64,000 bases of DNA from Hetaerina americana (lineage: Eukaryota; Arthropoda; Insecta; Odonata; Calopterygidae). Each line of letters opens with the position of its first letter. Within the stretch, counting starts at the first letter, position 1. Below, piece by piece: positions 35,321 through 47,830 of this stretch. Below the pieces are notes generated by a model. The model did not search any database, was not told where the DNA came from, and saw nothing but the letters and a program-made list of their open reading frames with translations. The stretch covers positions 50,993,013 through 51,057,012 of the forward strand of contig JAKTNV010000005.1 in NCBI GenBank assembly GCA_022747635.1, read 5' to 3'. The translations under genes and the position numbers were made by a program.

Positions 35321-36779
35321 TTTAAACCTTTGCCTTATTCACTTTCTCAATAAATTCTGCCACCCAGAAACATTTCCGACTAACACGCTGTGACGGAAAA
35401 TCCATGTATCACACACACAATGAACTTTGGGCTTCAAAATATCGCCCGGAAATAAAAACAGAAGAGGCCAGCATTTCCTCAGTTCTTAGACTCGATGGCT
35501 GATGTAAATCGATTATTCGTATCCTTAAGTAATTCTTCATACTAGTTTAATTCTCTCTCACCAGAGTTCATCCGCGACCCAAAAACTTATCCTTTTAATG
35601 TACATGTAAGTCTCATTACCTTCATTTGTGCGGACGGGGAATTTGAAACTATATTTTATGGAAATGCAAAGAATTATAGAGTAAGAGAACTTGAAAAGTC
35701 GTCCAATGTTAGGAAATTGATAAAATGTTTCCTTTTGGATGGTAAAAGAGAATTTATTTATCTAAAATACAGAAAATAATTAAACGATCACTAACCACGA
35801 TGAGGTAAATGCATCGTTCTTTAATGAGTTTGAGACGGCGTGGGATTTCAATTAGTCACGAAGGTAATTGAAAGCATAATTAATGCATGATGTATAAATA
35901 CTAATTTGGCTGATTTTCATGATTTTTGGACATTCATGAAGGAAAAAGAAATCCACTAGGGCAAGGCATATATTTTTAAAATGGTTAGGATTAGTCAAGT
36001 GCCGTTGGAAAATTGAGTAAATATTACAAGGAATAGTCACTAATTCAAGTTCCCTAAGTTTTGAGACTATGATGAATAATACTTCTTAAAAATAGACTTT
36101 GATGCCGACTCCTTGCGTAAAAGATTAATTCCTCGATATGCAGAAACTTTCTTCCCTCATTGTGCTCATAATAACGATTAGTGCTAACTCCGCGAAACGA
36201 CACTGAGGATATTTAACTGATGTATATTGCTCTGGGATTGGACCTCGTTCTAAGGCGCATTCATTAGACGTGAATTGTGTAAATTAAATAATGAGCACCC
36301 TGCATGAGTCGCATGAGGAATAAAAAGTTTCCTTGCCGTCGCATTTTCCATAGAATGGGTAACAAGTTTTTAAAAACCACCAAAAGCGTTGTAAAAAACG
36401 ATTTCTTATTTTTTTTAGCGACTACAGAGAACACGTATAGAGGCAGGATTATTTTTGTGATCAATGCAAAATATTTGAGTTTCAATAGAGAAATTATCAA
36501 CAATGGCGCAATTGGAATATTTTTTTTTTTTAAAGAGTAGAATAAAACTTATGAATCCAGCCACTTCTTTCAAAGGCTATCTCTGTTGATTCGTCTTACA
36601 AACGACTTGGTCAAAATGTATAAATGCTTGTTCTACACACAAAATACTGAAATGTGCGTTCATGTGGGTATAAATTTTTTGGTGACTTTGGTGATATTTT
36701 TTCACTGCCAGAATTCTGGGCACGGAAATGGCGAAAAAGCGGCGTAGCATATGTTATCCTTCGTGAGGCCAATTTTAAA
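35321..36779. other. No gene seen; AT-rich
   Basis: Short frames only. GAGCACCCTGCATGAGTCGC at 36293 is not part of a recognisable element. Confidence 0.5.
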
Positions 36780-37155
36780 GTACTCATCACAAGTTCTCAT
36801 GACACATCCACACTAGATAGTGCATGTTGCAAAACTGGAGGAGGTACAGAAAAGGTTGCCAGATATGTATTGCGGAAGCACAGGAAGAGGTAGAGTGTGA
36901 CGGAAGTGTTAAAAACACTGGGGTGGGAATATTTACAAATAAGGAGGAAAGAAGCAGGCTCTGTGGAATGTTCCACATACTTAAGGGGGAAAAATCTTGG
37001 GGAGAGTACAGGAAAGATATAGGAAATCCTAACTTTATAGGGAGAAAATACCACAGGTATAAGGTGAAATTCCAGGTGCAAGGAATTGCTAAAAAAATAA
37101 TTTATCAGCAAACAATCATTGAATCTCCAGTCTACCTAAAGAACTATTGGTGATT
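36780..37155 (+). pseudogene. CR1/Jockey-type LINE relic, C-terminal RT region
   Basis: Read across a frameshift near 36855 and a stop at 36891, the translation follows the C-terminal part of CR1/L2/Jockey polymerases: LEEVQKR, then VARYVLRKHRKR, a stop, SVTEVLKTLGWEYLQIRRKE, and later KFQVQGIAK. In these families the order is xVQRRAARYV, SSVTEMLxxLGWxxLxxRR and a KFQVP-like segment. Only this 3' part is seen, so it is a 5'-truncated, decayed copy unlike LINE-A and LINE-B. Confidence 0.65.
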
Positions 37156-38229
37156 CTCCCAAATAATGGATTATATTAATGAAAATTTGAAAAAAATTGC
37201 ATGCTGATTGGATGTATAGATGTGAAATCATAAGAATGACGAATATTGAATGTATGTTTTCACCTGGCTAACTGCCAAATTTTAGCACTTTCCTTTAATG
37301 ATAATGATAATAATATAAATACTGCTATTTAAAATTTCATAGGTTAAACATCCGATTTTTTTGAAAAAGAAACAGCTACAAATTTACAGACAAGCGTAAA
37401 ATGTTCAACCCACAATTGAAAAGATCGTTCAATCCTAACATAAGATTTTTAATTTGAGAACACAAGGGATAACTTTGATAGTATGAAATTTATAAATTCT
37501 GGATGTTTTTAAACACATTTTCAGTAAAAAATAACTAAATCCTCACTCACAGAAGTTGATAAACTCCGTTGGAAAGTACGCAAGTACTCAAACTATACAA
37601 CCGCTTTCCATATTTTTGGATAACCACTATCAGAATTATATAAAGATTAACATTCAACCAATTAGTCTATTTACAGATTCTATAAAGCTAATTTAGAGAT
37701 TCAGAGGTATCTAAGCAAGTCTAAGCAATTTCAAAGATAAAACCCAAAAACGTGTGTTTGGCAAATGCATCGTGATTACCAATACACGACCTTAACGTGG
37801 GTAGAAGAGGATGAACTCACGAGGCTATCGGATTTTTATGGAGGTGGGCATAACAATGTTTCCTCGCCTTAAGCCAGTACGCTCGATTTTACGGCGCAGA
37901 CAGGATTTTCTAGGCACACTCCACTCCCTTAGCTAAAAGCATTCCGCACTCTGAACGATCTTTTTTTTGAAATTTTTACTTTGTGTAAAAGCTTAGGATG
38001 GTCTGTATAATGGGGGTGTTGCACGCTCGTCACCAGCTTAACCAAATTTTCCAGGTTGTCTTATCAAAATGTTTTCCACTGGATTACCCAAGTAATTAAT
38101 ATTAATCATTGTCTTCTTACCAGCATCTCCATTTTTCCCAAACATTTCTTCCATTTCTCAGTACTCTATCGAGCTCCTGACATTCACGGAAGATTCTCCA
38201 TGAGGGTGTGACTCAACTCACAGACGACA
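37156..38229. other. No gene seen; AT-rich
   Basis: No recognisable feature. Confidence 0.5.
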
Positions 38230-39140
38230 TCCACCGAGGCAAGTGATGACAGAGGGATTTTATCACCAGTGTGGGCGTTTCTCCTTTTTTACTTTGCTCG
38301 CGGAATATTCCTCCTCTCCCACCCGCCCTTCGTCGATCGAGGATTGTTCCCCGACCTCCCCCAGTAGTGAGCCGAGCCATCCATTCCTTCCGCGCTCGAC
38401 AATTCGCGCCACGTCATCCTTCCCCCATTCCATGGGTACCGCACGCACGCCCCCTACCCTCCCCTCCTTCTCCGCGCAGTGCGAACAACCGCCAGCCTGC
38501 CAGCTGGGAGGAGGTAGAGGGAAAACGGTGAGAGAGGGAGAGATAACGTCCCCTTTCCCCATCCCCCACCCACCACACACACACCACTATGCCCCAGACA
38601 CGAACCCACCTTCTCACTCCTCTCGCCCCGTCCGCTCCTTCCTCACACACCTAGGCGCACGGCCCCATTTTACCGTCTAATCCACCGCCCATGACACCTC
38701 CCTTCCCACCTCCACCGCACCGGCAAACCTCGCGCCCCACCTACCGGCAATCCCTCTCCACTCCTGCTTTCTTCTCTCCCTCCATTTATGTCTACCCTCT
38801 CCCTCCCTTCTTTGTCACAGCACGCCGTTTCCCGTTGCTCGAGAGAGGGCTTGCAATCTAGGGCAGCAGACCTCAACGTCTTTGCTGTTGCGGTGGTGCT
38901 CTTCTCTACTTCTCCGCGTCACTTTTTTGCTCGGACCCACCTGAAGGGGGAGGGGTCTGTCGGCAGGAATCCAGCGATCAAGCCGCTATTAATGGAACTC
39001 ATTAATACCGAACGCGGGTGTCGCGATGGAAATCTCATGGAGCACACTATACCGGGAAAGAGGAGAAACCTACAGTCATCGTTGAGGGGAGGCGGGGAGA
39101 TTATTCCGGAGCCGGAGAGGAAAAGTGGTGGAGATTAGAT
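38230..39140. promoter_or_regulatory. CpG-rich island 4, C/T-rich on the plus strand
   Basis: GC-rich block with long pyrimidine runs (38300-38800). It yields overlapping frames of up to 145 codons on both strands with proline- and serine-rich or arginine- and glycine-rich translation, typical of composition rather than protein. A regulatory role is only a guess. Confidence 0.3.
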
Positions 39141-41792
39141 ATTTTAAAAGCATCAACTGGGATCGGGGAAACTTTTGGTGATTAGTACAGGTGAGGTGGG
39201 TGCAATAGGAAATATAGTAGCATAATACTGATATACCGAGGTACTCACGACGGAAAGAGTAGTCGAAGGAAACATCCCCGGTCAGAGAGAATAATTTCAT
39301 TGGCGGATCGCGTCATCAGGCTGAAATACGTGTAAGATAGCTATTATCTGTCATTGAGAGATTTAATTATGGATTATTCCCTCGTATGATACATTGGGAT
39401 GAGAAAATCAAACTTAAAAGACCCCAAAACTTTGATTGCCAAAAGATAAGTTTTGCACAGTCAGCAAGGATACGACAAAAGAATATGCCCAGGCATGTGT
39501 TGGTCTTATTGTCAGTACGTAATTTTGCTGCCTGGACATGGGTTTACTCGGAAAACTAGAATATAATGATGCATATTCAAATGCATGTATGCATGTGTAC
39601 ATGTAAAGTTATATAAGCAATTATATGGCCTAACTAGTGAAAGATAACATTTCTCTTTAACTTTTTCATCACCCTTCCCCAATACTTTTTTATTCCTAAT
39701 TTTCTGTGAGCTTGTCCACGTATTCTCCCTATATGTTTCACCCAGGGAAGGGTGTGAGTAAGGGTAACGCGTAAGTATTTAATCAAGTCTACACTTACCA
39801 TTTACGTGTACCTGATACAGTATGCTTTCGGGAGGGAATTGCTCTTTTTTTTAAATTCATCATTACGCACTTTTTTAAGTTTAATTCTAATTGTCAAGAG
39901 TAGCACCAGCAAATAACAATAAAAAACTGTCACCATTAATACTATCAGATATGCTAAAAAAATAATGGAGCGAAACCCTGATCGATTACGAAGTTGCTGA
40001 ACAAATTTTGTTGTGAAGAGCATGTTGAATGAGCTAATGCATGTAAGTTCTTTTCTAGGGTCGGAGGAAGAGGCAAAATTACATAAGCACCAAAAATCAG
40101 GTGTAGTTACCAGTACGTGTATATGAGTTTATGCTTCAATTAAGTTCATGGATTACTTTTGTAAAAATAGTTTCTTCTCGGTAACAATATTCAGGCAGAG
40201 GCTCCAACAAAATACTTCAAATGAAGGAATTTTCATTTACATATGCTTTAAAAGAAGTGTCCAGGCTTATTTAAGACGGAATAGGTTTTAAGATAAACCT
40301 AAATATATAGAGGTTTTCATTCTGTAGAAGCAACTCAGACAATATTTCTCAAGTTTCCAGAACAGGGCCTATCAGTTTTATATGTTTTATCCAAGTTAAA
40401 ATACCTGTATTTCCAAAGTACTTAAACCAAATAGTGGACAATTATCACTTAATATGCTAAGTACATCGTACTTATTGTTTTTTCAATTATTGGTTTAAAA
40501 ATGTTAAGTCACAAAGACATTATTTTCTTCTCTATTATTTATTTATATTTCGGACATATTTAAAATGGTTAAAATAATACTTTTAGGCAAGGGTTAATGC
40601 AATTTACTAATTTAGTTCCCAGTTTAACCATAACTGCGATAAAGATAAGGTACGTCTAATTTCGCTAAACGGGGAATACTAGATTACAGTTACGTTCAAT
40701 TTATCCAATCAGGACGCAACAACGTCTCGCAACATCTTGTGGTAGTAGCAAGTGACATAAGTCACTAGCGTCAAGTGCCTAGTTTCCTCCTCTGACACAG
40801 AATTCATTAAGTTTTTAAATAAAGGGTTACTCTGTGGTGTTTAGTATGTACCTTCCTTTTTAAAAATGCCAATAAAAGGAAATGTTTCCTTAATTAAATA
40901 TTGGAGTGACAATCTAGTCTATATAATGTCCCTAGACACCTTATTCTTCGCCCAAGTTGAGTCATTTCTCTGCTACCAAATATTCCAGAGAAACAGCAAG
41001 GGAGCCAATGGCCTGGAAACCCTGTTGTGTGAATTTTACACTCTGATATTTCACACGGAAAGCAGGGAGAGGTGGAGGTCTGAATACAAACCAGGCGTAG
41101 GCAGTATATTACGCTTAACGAAAGGTGTCAGGAGGTTGAGGTCTTGACGTCCCGTTCGAATGGACTGCGTAATGCACTGAAAAATGACACCCACGGAGCA
41201 GCCAAATGGGGAACAGCATTAGGCGCAAACTCAGGGATTGGACGATGGGGAGGCACGAATAATCACGGGTGGACTACTTACAATGCGATTTTTTTCTGTC
41301 TTTTCCAGAATATTTTACCTGCCCGTCAAGAGGTTTAAATATTAAGCTACAAAGATTTCTAATAATTTTGTATCTGAGTTATTGCTATCAACTATCCTTG
41401 TTTTAAACAACACTGGGAACAAATTATGGAAATATTGTGGATCCAAAAGTGTTGCGAAATGATGACCCATTTTCATCCCCCTGGCTCTATGGAAGAAGTT
41501 CAGTGTACACACAGAAAAAATAAATAAAAACATGCAACGTTTATGTAAAAAAATCACCGCTCCTGTTAGACGTCATCTTTTAATTCATATAAAGAATTTT
41601 AATTGAAGGGTTTTCATCCAGAATAAAATTAGGATACATTTAGCAGACGTTGTATTAGAGCTTAGTGAAACACTTCGTATTTCCACATATAAATATTTTA
41701 TTGCAGGACTAGGTTTCGATACATAGCGATATATGCTTCATCGATGGGAAAGAGTACGAAGAAGGTGTAGGAGCTAAATTAAGTCTATGGAA
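39141..41792. other. No gene seen; AT-rich
   Basis: 2.65 kb without recognisable elements. The 93-codon plus frame (40866-41147) is unrecognised. Confidence 0.5.
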
Positions 41793-42001
41793 CCATAGGT
41801 ATCAATCTGAAGGTTGGTTTGATAGGTGAGGGTAGATCTCAGTTAATACCACGCCCACGGCGGGTGATATTCCCACATCAGGGTAGGGGACAAGTTCCTT
41901 CCACCTATGGTTTTCGAGGAAGACCTGGTAATCACAAAATTCTCAAAGCATGGGTGAGTAGCCCAGCCAGCACTCTTCCCTCTGGACTACCGTGTGCCAA
42001 G
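41793..42001 (-). mobile_element. SINE-1 copy with shortened head
   Basis: On the minus strand: CACACGGTAGTCCAGAGGGA (A-box region), then core TTACCAGGTCTTCCTCG with AAACCATAGG, GGAAGGAACTTG and CCCCTACCCTGATGTGG, GCCGT, and tail TCTACCCTCACCTATC, AAACC and CTTCAGATTGATACC. The B-box part of the head is deleted. Confidence 0.65.
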
Positions 42002-42187
42002 ATTGAGGAAATCCGAGCTAATGTACTATTGAAGGAGATGTTCCCATAACAAGTATTAAAACCAGAGGTTCTTAGTCTTATATTCGCCGCCTTTGAATGC
42101 CATATCACCGTATAAAGCCTATGAAATGACAATAAAAATGTTTGCTGAAAATATATAGATAGTGAATTTTCCAAAATTGAAATTATA

Positions 42188-42240
42188 AATTCGCGACCCA
42201 GGTTTTAACGCGAATACATCATCCTCAAATCAACATAACC
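42188..42240 (-). repeat. Half copy of the 47.6/54.7 kb foldback family
   Basis: On the minus strand GGATGATG is followed by AAAACCTGGGTCGCGAATTT, parallel to AAAACCTAGGTCGAGTTTT at the 47.7 kb copy. The opposite arm is missing. Confidence 0.4.
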
Positions 42241-42639
42241 TGAATGTGAGTTATCCACATGGAAACTTAGGATGTGAATATAAAATTGTCATTGTGAAAA
42301 CTGTAAGATAATATATACATAAAACATAATTTAATTCCGCTGATCATTGTCAGTACCTTTGGAATTCTAAAAAAATAGTTCGAGTGTTTTTTTTTCAAAT
42401 GAAGAGCTTTGTGCCACATTTGAATATCTATAGGACAGTAAACAGAATTTCCATTAAAATGGAATTGAATGAGAAGGAATACATCACATTTCTCCAAGTA
42501 AAGAAAAAGCAAATAAATTACTTATTATTACTGCAAAGGAATTTCGGGTGAGAATGGTCGACTTTGAAACATGATAAAATACGGTCGTCAATCATTCTGA
42601 TCACCGTAACCGCCTTCAATTGGATGGAAAAAAACAAGC

Positions 42640-43150
42640 GTTCACCTAACATCCTCGCAAACGACTCGCGAAAAACCCTTTCCCTCCCTCACAACACTGC
42701 ACTCCAACATTCGACCCTTCTCGTTCACTCGCCGAAGAGTACTTGTTTTGACCCAGAGCGCTCGCGCGCCCCTTGTTAAGCAAACCGTCCCCATTGAGCT
42801 CGTCACTCGTGCCTCCTCCCTCCCCATCTTCCCCCTTCCCCTTGGCAACCAACACTTCGGACCTCCCTTCGGTCGAGCTTCGTTCATCGACCCGCAATAC
42901 GGGAACCCGAGCGGTGACTCAATCGTGTTGCCGACCTGTTACGAACCTCTCCTCCCGCCCTCCTCGCTGCAACAGGCGGAGAGACGAAGCGATATCCCCT
43001 TTTCTGTTGGATGCTCTTTCGCAATCCTTGTCCATCCCCGGAAAAAGAGAGGTGATTGCTGAGTCGGGCCCCTTCTTACGACTTCCGTCACTTTCCGTAG
43101 GAGAAGGTGTGATCCCTGGCGGCAATCGGTAGTATTATTTAGAAAAGTTG
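42640..43150. promoter_or_regulatory. CpG-rich island 5
   Basis: CpG-dense (42650-43110) with frames of 68-119 codons in several registers on both strands and no domain. No promoter motif stands out. Confidence 0.3.
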
Positions 43151-43379
43151 ACCTATTACTCAACTGAAAGAAATTTGGCTGATTTCGCAATTAGGGATAG
43201 GTGGGTTATGTGATAAAAGTTGGATGTTTAGAGAATGTAGGAAGAAGCGGAGAGAAATCCGGCGTCGATATCAGACTGCCATCGTTCAGCGTTAATCGTC
43301 CAATGCGATGGAAAAAGTAATCATCTTAAAATAATCCCCACAAAGCACCCCAAGGAGGGACACCAATGTAAAATTATGC

Positions 43380-43740
43380 CAATTCTTGAATATGAAGCCG
43401 GACTTCAGGGTTGGGAGGTAATGCATTAACTACACCAACACTATCTCCCTCTTCTCCCTCTCCCCCTTCCCCCCCGGGTGTGAGCTGGCAGGGTTGGCAC
43501 GAGGGTAAGAATCGCTTTCCCCATTCGATGCCTTCCCGTCTTTCTTTGACGGTCGACATGCACGAAAACGAGTATTTTCTTGCCCACCTCTTCAGCTGAC
43601 GGCTTATGGCACGGCGACGAACACTCATCGGCGGAATATGCCTCCGTCTCGCCCTCCATCCTCATTCCTTCCACAAGATTTTGCCACACGATAGCGAAAA
43701 TGCAGCCAAACTAGTCAGCCTCTCTCACGAAGGCCCGTTT
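43380..43740. promoter_or_regulatory. CpG-rich island 6, small
   Basis: A GC-rich block with a C/T run near 43440-43480. Composition resembles the neighbouring island and no gene is recognised. Confidence 0.25.
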
Positions 43741-43954
43741 GAATAATTTATTGCCACTTCCGATGGCGGATTTCAAGTGAACGAACGGCTTAACACCAAT
43801 TTATCAATCCTTTTAATAGGGGAAATGCGATATGTTATCTTAGCAGAGGCGAAATATTATGCGACCTTCAGGTATATTTAGCTCTATATGACAATATTTG
43901 AATTGATAAAAATATCGAATATTTTGGCAATATATAATTCTGTTTCTAAATAAG

Positions 43955-44199
43955 ATGATATGTAAGAGTAGAGCTCACCTCTTAATGATCCCAAGAGTGG
44001 GCAAAGTCACAGGTCAGGATACTGGGGTAGGTTCCTTTCGTTATTCTGGCTGTGGTTTCCCAGGAATATTTTATTGCAGAAAACTCACATATGTGAATTG
44101 GTGAATTTGAGAGCGTCCAGAGGCGTCATCCTAAATCAAACCGGTGCCTTCTGGTCAGTAGGCTCAACGCTCTAGCTACTGGACTACCATAGGGTCCTT
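43955..44199 (-). mobile_element. SINE-1 copy, diverged
   Basis: On the minus strand: ATGGTAGTCCAGTAGCTAGAGCG head, with the B-box region eroded to CCGGTTTGATTTAGG; linker GCCTCTGGACGC; core TTCCTGGGAAACCACAGCC; AAAGGAACCTACCCC; then tail remnants AGGTGAGCTCTACTCTTAC. The order matches the copy at 19312-19575. Confidence 0.65.
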
Positions 44200-45136
44200 A
44201 GAAAGCATACCTTTGTTACGGTTTTACGGTTGTTTAAATTAAAATTATTGATGGTTTCTATTTTTTAGCAAAACGATATTTCCTGAATTCGCAAAATTCA
44301 AGTATTGCAGCAGAACATGAGGAATATAATTATGGTCTCTTGAGAAATAATACCTATATTTTTACAATATATTTTAGTGAAAGTATTGTTTTGGTATACA
44401 TAAAATAGCAACTCTAAATTGTATTATAGGATTGCAGAAAATATGATGATTAGCTGCTATATCAAATAAAACAGAGAATTGTAATATCTTTGAAATTAAA
44501 CTATATTATAAATTCATGATTGATACAATACTAAAAAATAATGGTGGTTTTATGGTTAAGATAAAATTTCATACGATGAAAATTTGGAATGCATATACGT
44601 TCATGCATTTTTAATCAGAAATTAACACTGCTTATCCTTGAAGTATCCACTGGTAAAATATTTGCAACTTCATCAAGTCCCTCAATCGTAGTGAAAAAAT
44701 CAAATCATGATCCACAAATGAAAATGAGAAGTCAATGAGAAAATATCAAATAGGAAGGCTACATAAAATGTCTTTCTGGAGTAAGTTGTAGGATAGTGCC
44801 ATGGGCATGACCCGGTGGAAATATTTGAATCACATTATAAGCATATAAGGATGAAACGAGTCGACTTTCGTATTTAATATACATACAATGTTTTCAACAG
44901 TGCTTCGTCATCAAGATAGTAATGATATACGATGTCAATTAGGACGTATTTATGCTGGTGGTCGATATATCAAATGTGAAAATTGGCCTATTTTTCCCTT
45001 TACTTACAATGAATACGGAACCTTTAAACAAAAAAGTAGGTAGTGCTAAAATAGTGCGATTCAATCACATACCTCTGACTTCTCAATATGATTGAAATTT
45101 ACCCTACGTAGAGTGAGTTCATAGAAGGAATAGAGA
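44200..45136. other. No gene seen; AT-rich
   Basis: No recognisable feature. Confidence 0.5.
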
Positions 45137-45185
45137 TCGCATATAAAAGGTTTCCATGAGAACGAGGAAGAAAGGGTCGAGAATC
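45137..45185 (+). repeat. TATA-containing 49-bp word, copy 1
   Basis: TCGCATATAAAAGGTTTCCA followed by GAACGAGGAAGAAAGGG and TCGAGAATC. It is nearly the same as 46705-46754. Confidence 0.7.
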
Positions 45186-46239
45186 TCGTGGATGAAAAAG
45201 AGTTCCTTGACAGCGAACATTCATAGGCTGACAAACTCTTGCTTGACGATGGCTTTTCATTTCCTTCTAGATGCACCATGACTTCTTGCAATCGACCAGT
45301 TCATCCATAAGATGCTCTGTTCGTCATTATTAAAATTTCATCGTATTGAATATCATCGAATCCAATTTCGGATTATTTAAATTGTTTTCTTAGAAAGGAT
45401 ATCGACGAGGAGCTTACTCAAAGATACATGGAAAAACGAGACAAATAGGCTACATGGAATAATGGCATGGAGAACCTTCAGGGAGAAATCTCAGCTGTAT
45501 TCCACGCGGTTGGAGTAATGATACAATGAGTAAAAAAGGTCGTCTCCAAGAATGACAACAAAAACTGTGTTAAAATATTTAATTAATAAATAAATTTATT
45601 ATTAAAAGTGAGAATCAGATTGAATAGGTGACTCCATTATTAAGATTAGATTAGTGACGAAGTTAGGACAGTAGGAATTACTTGGATTAGCATTTAGATT
45701 ATGTAATAATTTGAAATATTATCCAGTTTCATCTTTAGCATTTAAACTATAAAAGTATTTTCTCAAGGCAAGTCTGAATCCACCCTATTAGCATTTATAT
45801 ACAACTTGAAGAACATTTAATAAAAACGTTTATTGCCACCCTGAATTCAGCACCAATTTCTCAAATTTACTACACCTGATTTTTGAGGCACTCTTATTTA
45901 TTTCAAGCATTTCCGGTGGAATCATCATTATATTCTTCTATTATTCCACAACGCGGTGGACTATAATTAATTACTTCTGAATGACGTAATCCTGCCAGCT
46001 AAACTATTGATATTTATTCCTGTTCCAACAGGAGGATATAATTCTCAGACAAATGTCGTAACTCGGCGAGGGCTTAGTTACCAATCCTTACACACAGTCG
46101 TTACAGAGTGAATTTGGATTCGTTCGAATCTACATCTACATCCTCCAAGACATCCGAATAGCTTGTACCAGGGAGTTTTAGGCCTCTAGCCATCGTGGTG
46201 ATTGGTGGTTATTGGCGTTGAGTATCACTTTATTTCCGG
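45186..46239. other. No gene seen; AT-rich, with an ATCTACATCTACATC word at 46129
   Basis: Mostly AT-rich. ATCTACATCTACATCC at 46129-46144 is the reverse complement of the (GTAGAT) tail of the dispersed CACCCCCTGCC module, but the module itself is not evident here. Confidence 0.45.
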
Positions 46240-47080
46240 GGAGTAGGGAATTGGCGTGCGATACGTATGTCTCTTGCTGGTGTGGTCGCGGATTGTGCGA
46301 GGGAAAACAGGAGGCCCTACAATGTTCCGTTCGGTAGTCGATTTCCCTATAGATGTGAGGTTGGGGTGGGAAGGAAGGAATCATCTCTCTCTCTCTCTCA
46401 GACAGACGGTTGAAAAAGGATTTCCCTTGAGAGGGACCAGAAAAAAATGACTCCTCGCGATCGACGGAGGGCGGCTTCCGTGGGCTGATCGTCCCGGGGG
46501 CGTACCTCTTGCGTCTGGCGGGTGGAGGGAAGGGTAGAAGCCTCAGACCGCTCCGGGAACAATGAGAGGAGAAATAAAGGGGAAAAGGTCATCTGTTGGT
46601 CGGGCAGCGAGGTAATGATTGTGCCGGGAGAAAGGCTAGTTATGAAAAGGGAAACGCGCGGCCCAGTGGTACGGGCTGCGGAGGAGGAAGGAGGGGCAAC
46701 GCACTCGCATATAAAAGGTTTCCATGGGAACGGCGAAGAAAGGGTTCGAGAATCAAGACGAAGCGGAACAGGTGCCACGGAAGTTTTACGCTCAGATTTT
46801 GGTCGAGGGTTACGATGAAGTGCGAGGAGGAAAGAGGAACGGAAGGGATATGCCCAGGGGTGGAGGAGGAGCCCGTGTGCGCGCGTGTGCAGAAGAGAAA
46901 AGGATGAGAAAAGGGTTAGAGCTTGCGAGTTGCTAGGGAGGAAAGGGAGGCTCTTTGCGGGTAGTTTGGTGATGGGTCTGCCGATAGAACGACTTGAAAC
47001 ACGGATTATAATCCAGCTTAAATATATCTGCCGGATTATAAGGCTCTCGAGGAGCGGAATGTCGGGAAACTACTCCGTCG
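46240..47080. promoter_or_regulatory. CpG-rich island 7 containing a TATAAAAGG box
   Basis: A GC-rich block, G/A-rich on plus at 46510-46940. The second TATA-containing word lies at 46705-46754, so TATAAAAGG (46710-46718) could position plus-strand transcription starting near 46740. There is a (CT)n run at 46385-46400. Overlapping frames of 64-126 codons on both strands have no recognised domain. Confidence 0.35.
46705..46754 (+). repeat. TATA-containing 49-bp word, copy 2
   Basis: Differs from 45137-45185 by three substitutions and one inserted T. Includes TATAAAAGGTTTCCATGGGA. Confidence 0.7.
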
Positions 47081-47640
47081 GATGCTGATGTAATTAAGCT
47101 GTTGATGATGGTTTTCTTTCAAGGCCGATCTCTGGAATGTTATTAGTAACTCAAGTGTCTTTTTTTCATAATTAACATGTAAAAGTAGTAAATTAAGATA
47201 TTCAATTCATAATATTTTAAATATTTATAAAGATGTTATTATTTAATTATGCTGTTACCATTTTGCTAGCACGAATGTTGACAAAGGTAAACAAAATTTT
47301 GAAGTGGAGTCAAATGATAATTTCACGACAAGCACTTACCATTGTATTTATTTCTTTTAAAGTAAAATATCTCAACTCAAGTTTTGTTTTTCCCGGTTAT
47401 TTTTATTGATTTTAACTCTGCTTTAGGGAATTTTTTAATCTTCTTTTTCAGTTTCGATTCATCGTTCAAAAAGATAACATTTTATTCCACAAAAACCGAA
47501 ATTTTGTAACATATAATAATAAAATAGAAAATAGTTTATCGGCTAATTCGAGGAATCCATTACTCAAGAAGTAATGACTATATGAAATATATTATGACCA
47601 AAAAATTGTTGTATCAGGCGTAAATGTAAGGAATGTACAC
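47081..47640. other. No gene seen; AT-rich
   Basis: No recognisable feature. Confidence 0.5.
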
Positions 47641-47830
47641 AACGTATTTAAATGAAAGAGTCAAACTTGTAATTTTAAACGAACTAAATTAAAACTCGAC
47701 CTAGGTTTTGACTTTAGGTACCATCATCCGTTGCCATCATCATCAAACCAATGGCGACGTTCAACGTCGAAGCCTAGGTCGAGTTTTAAGAAAGTTCGTG
47801 TGGAATTGGTAAGTTACCTCTTTCAATATA
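47641..47830. mobile_element. Foldback element, family copy 1
   Basis: Left arm 47652-47715 and right arm 47758-47825 are imperfect inverted repeats. The strongest part is AAAACTCGACCTAGG against CCTAGGTCGAGTTTT, then GAAAGAG and GAACT words further out. The loop has CATCATC repeats. A related, longer-armed copy is at 54716-54898. Confidence 0.65.

Noticed and set aside
36291..36315. GCACCCTGCATG as an end of the 7.9 kb MITE
   Set aside because: Only a short GCACCCTG word is shared, with no matching arm or TA partner.
38243..38680. 145-codon frame in CpG-rich island 4
   Set aside because: Same compositional effect, with overlapping frames of similar length on both strands.
46398..46778. 126-codon minus frame sharing a WKPFIC peptide with a frame at 45061-45291
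   Set aside because: The similarity comes from the duplicated 49-bp TATA-containing word read in translation. The rest of the two frames does not match.
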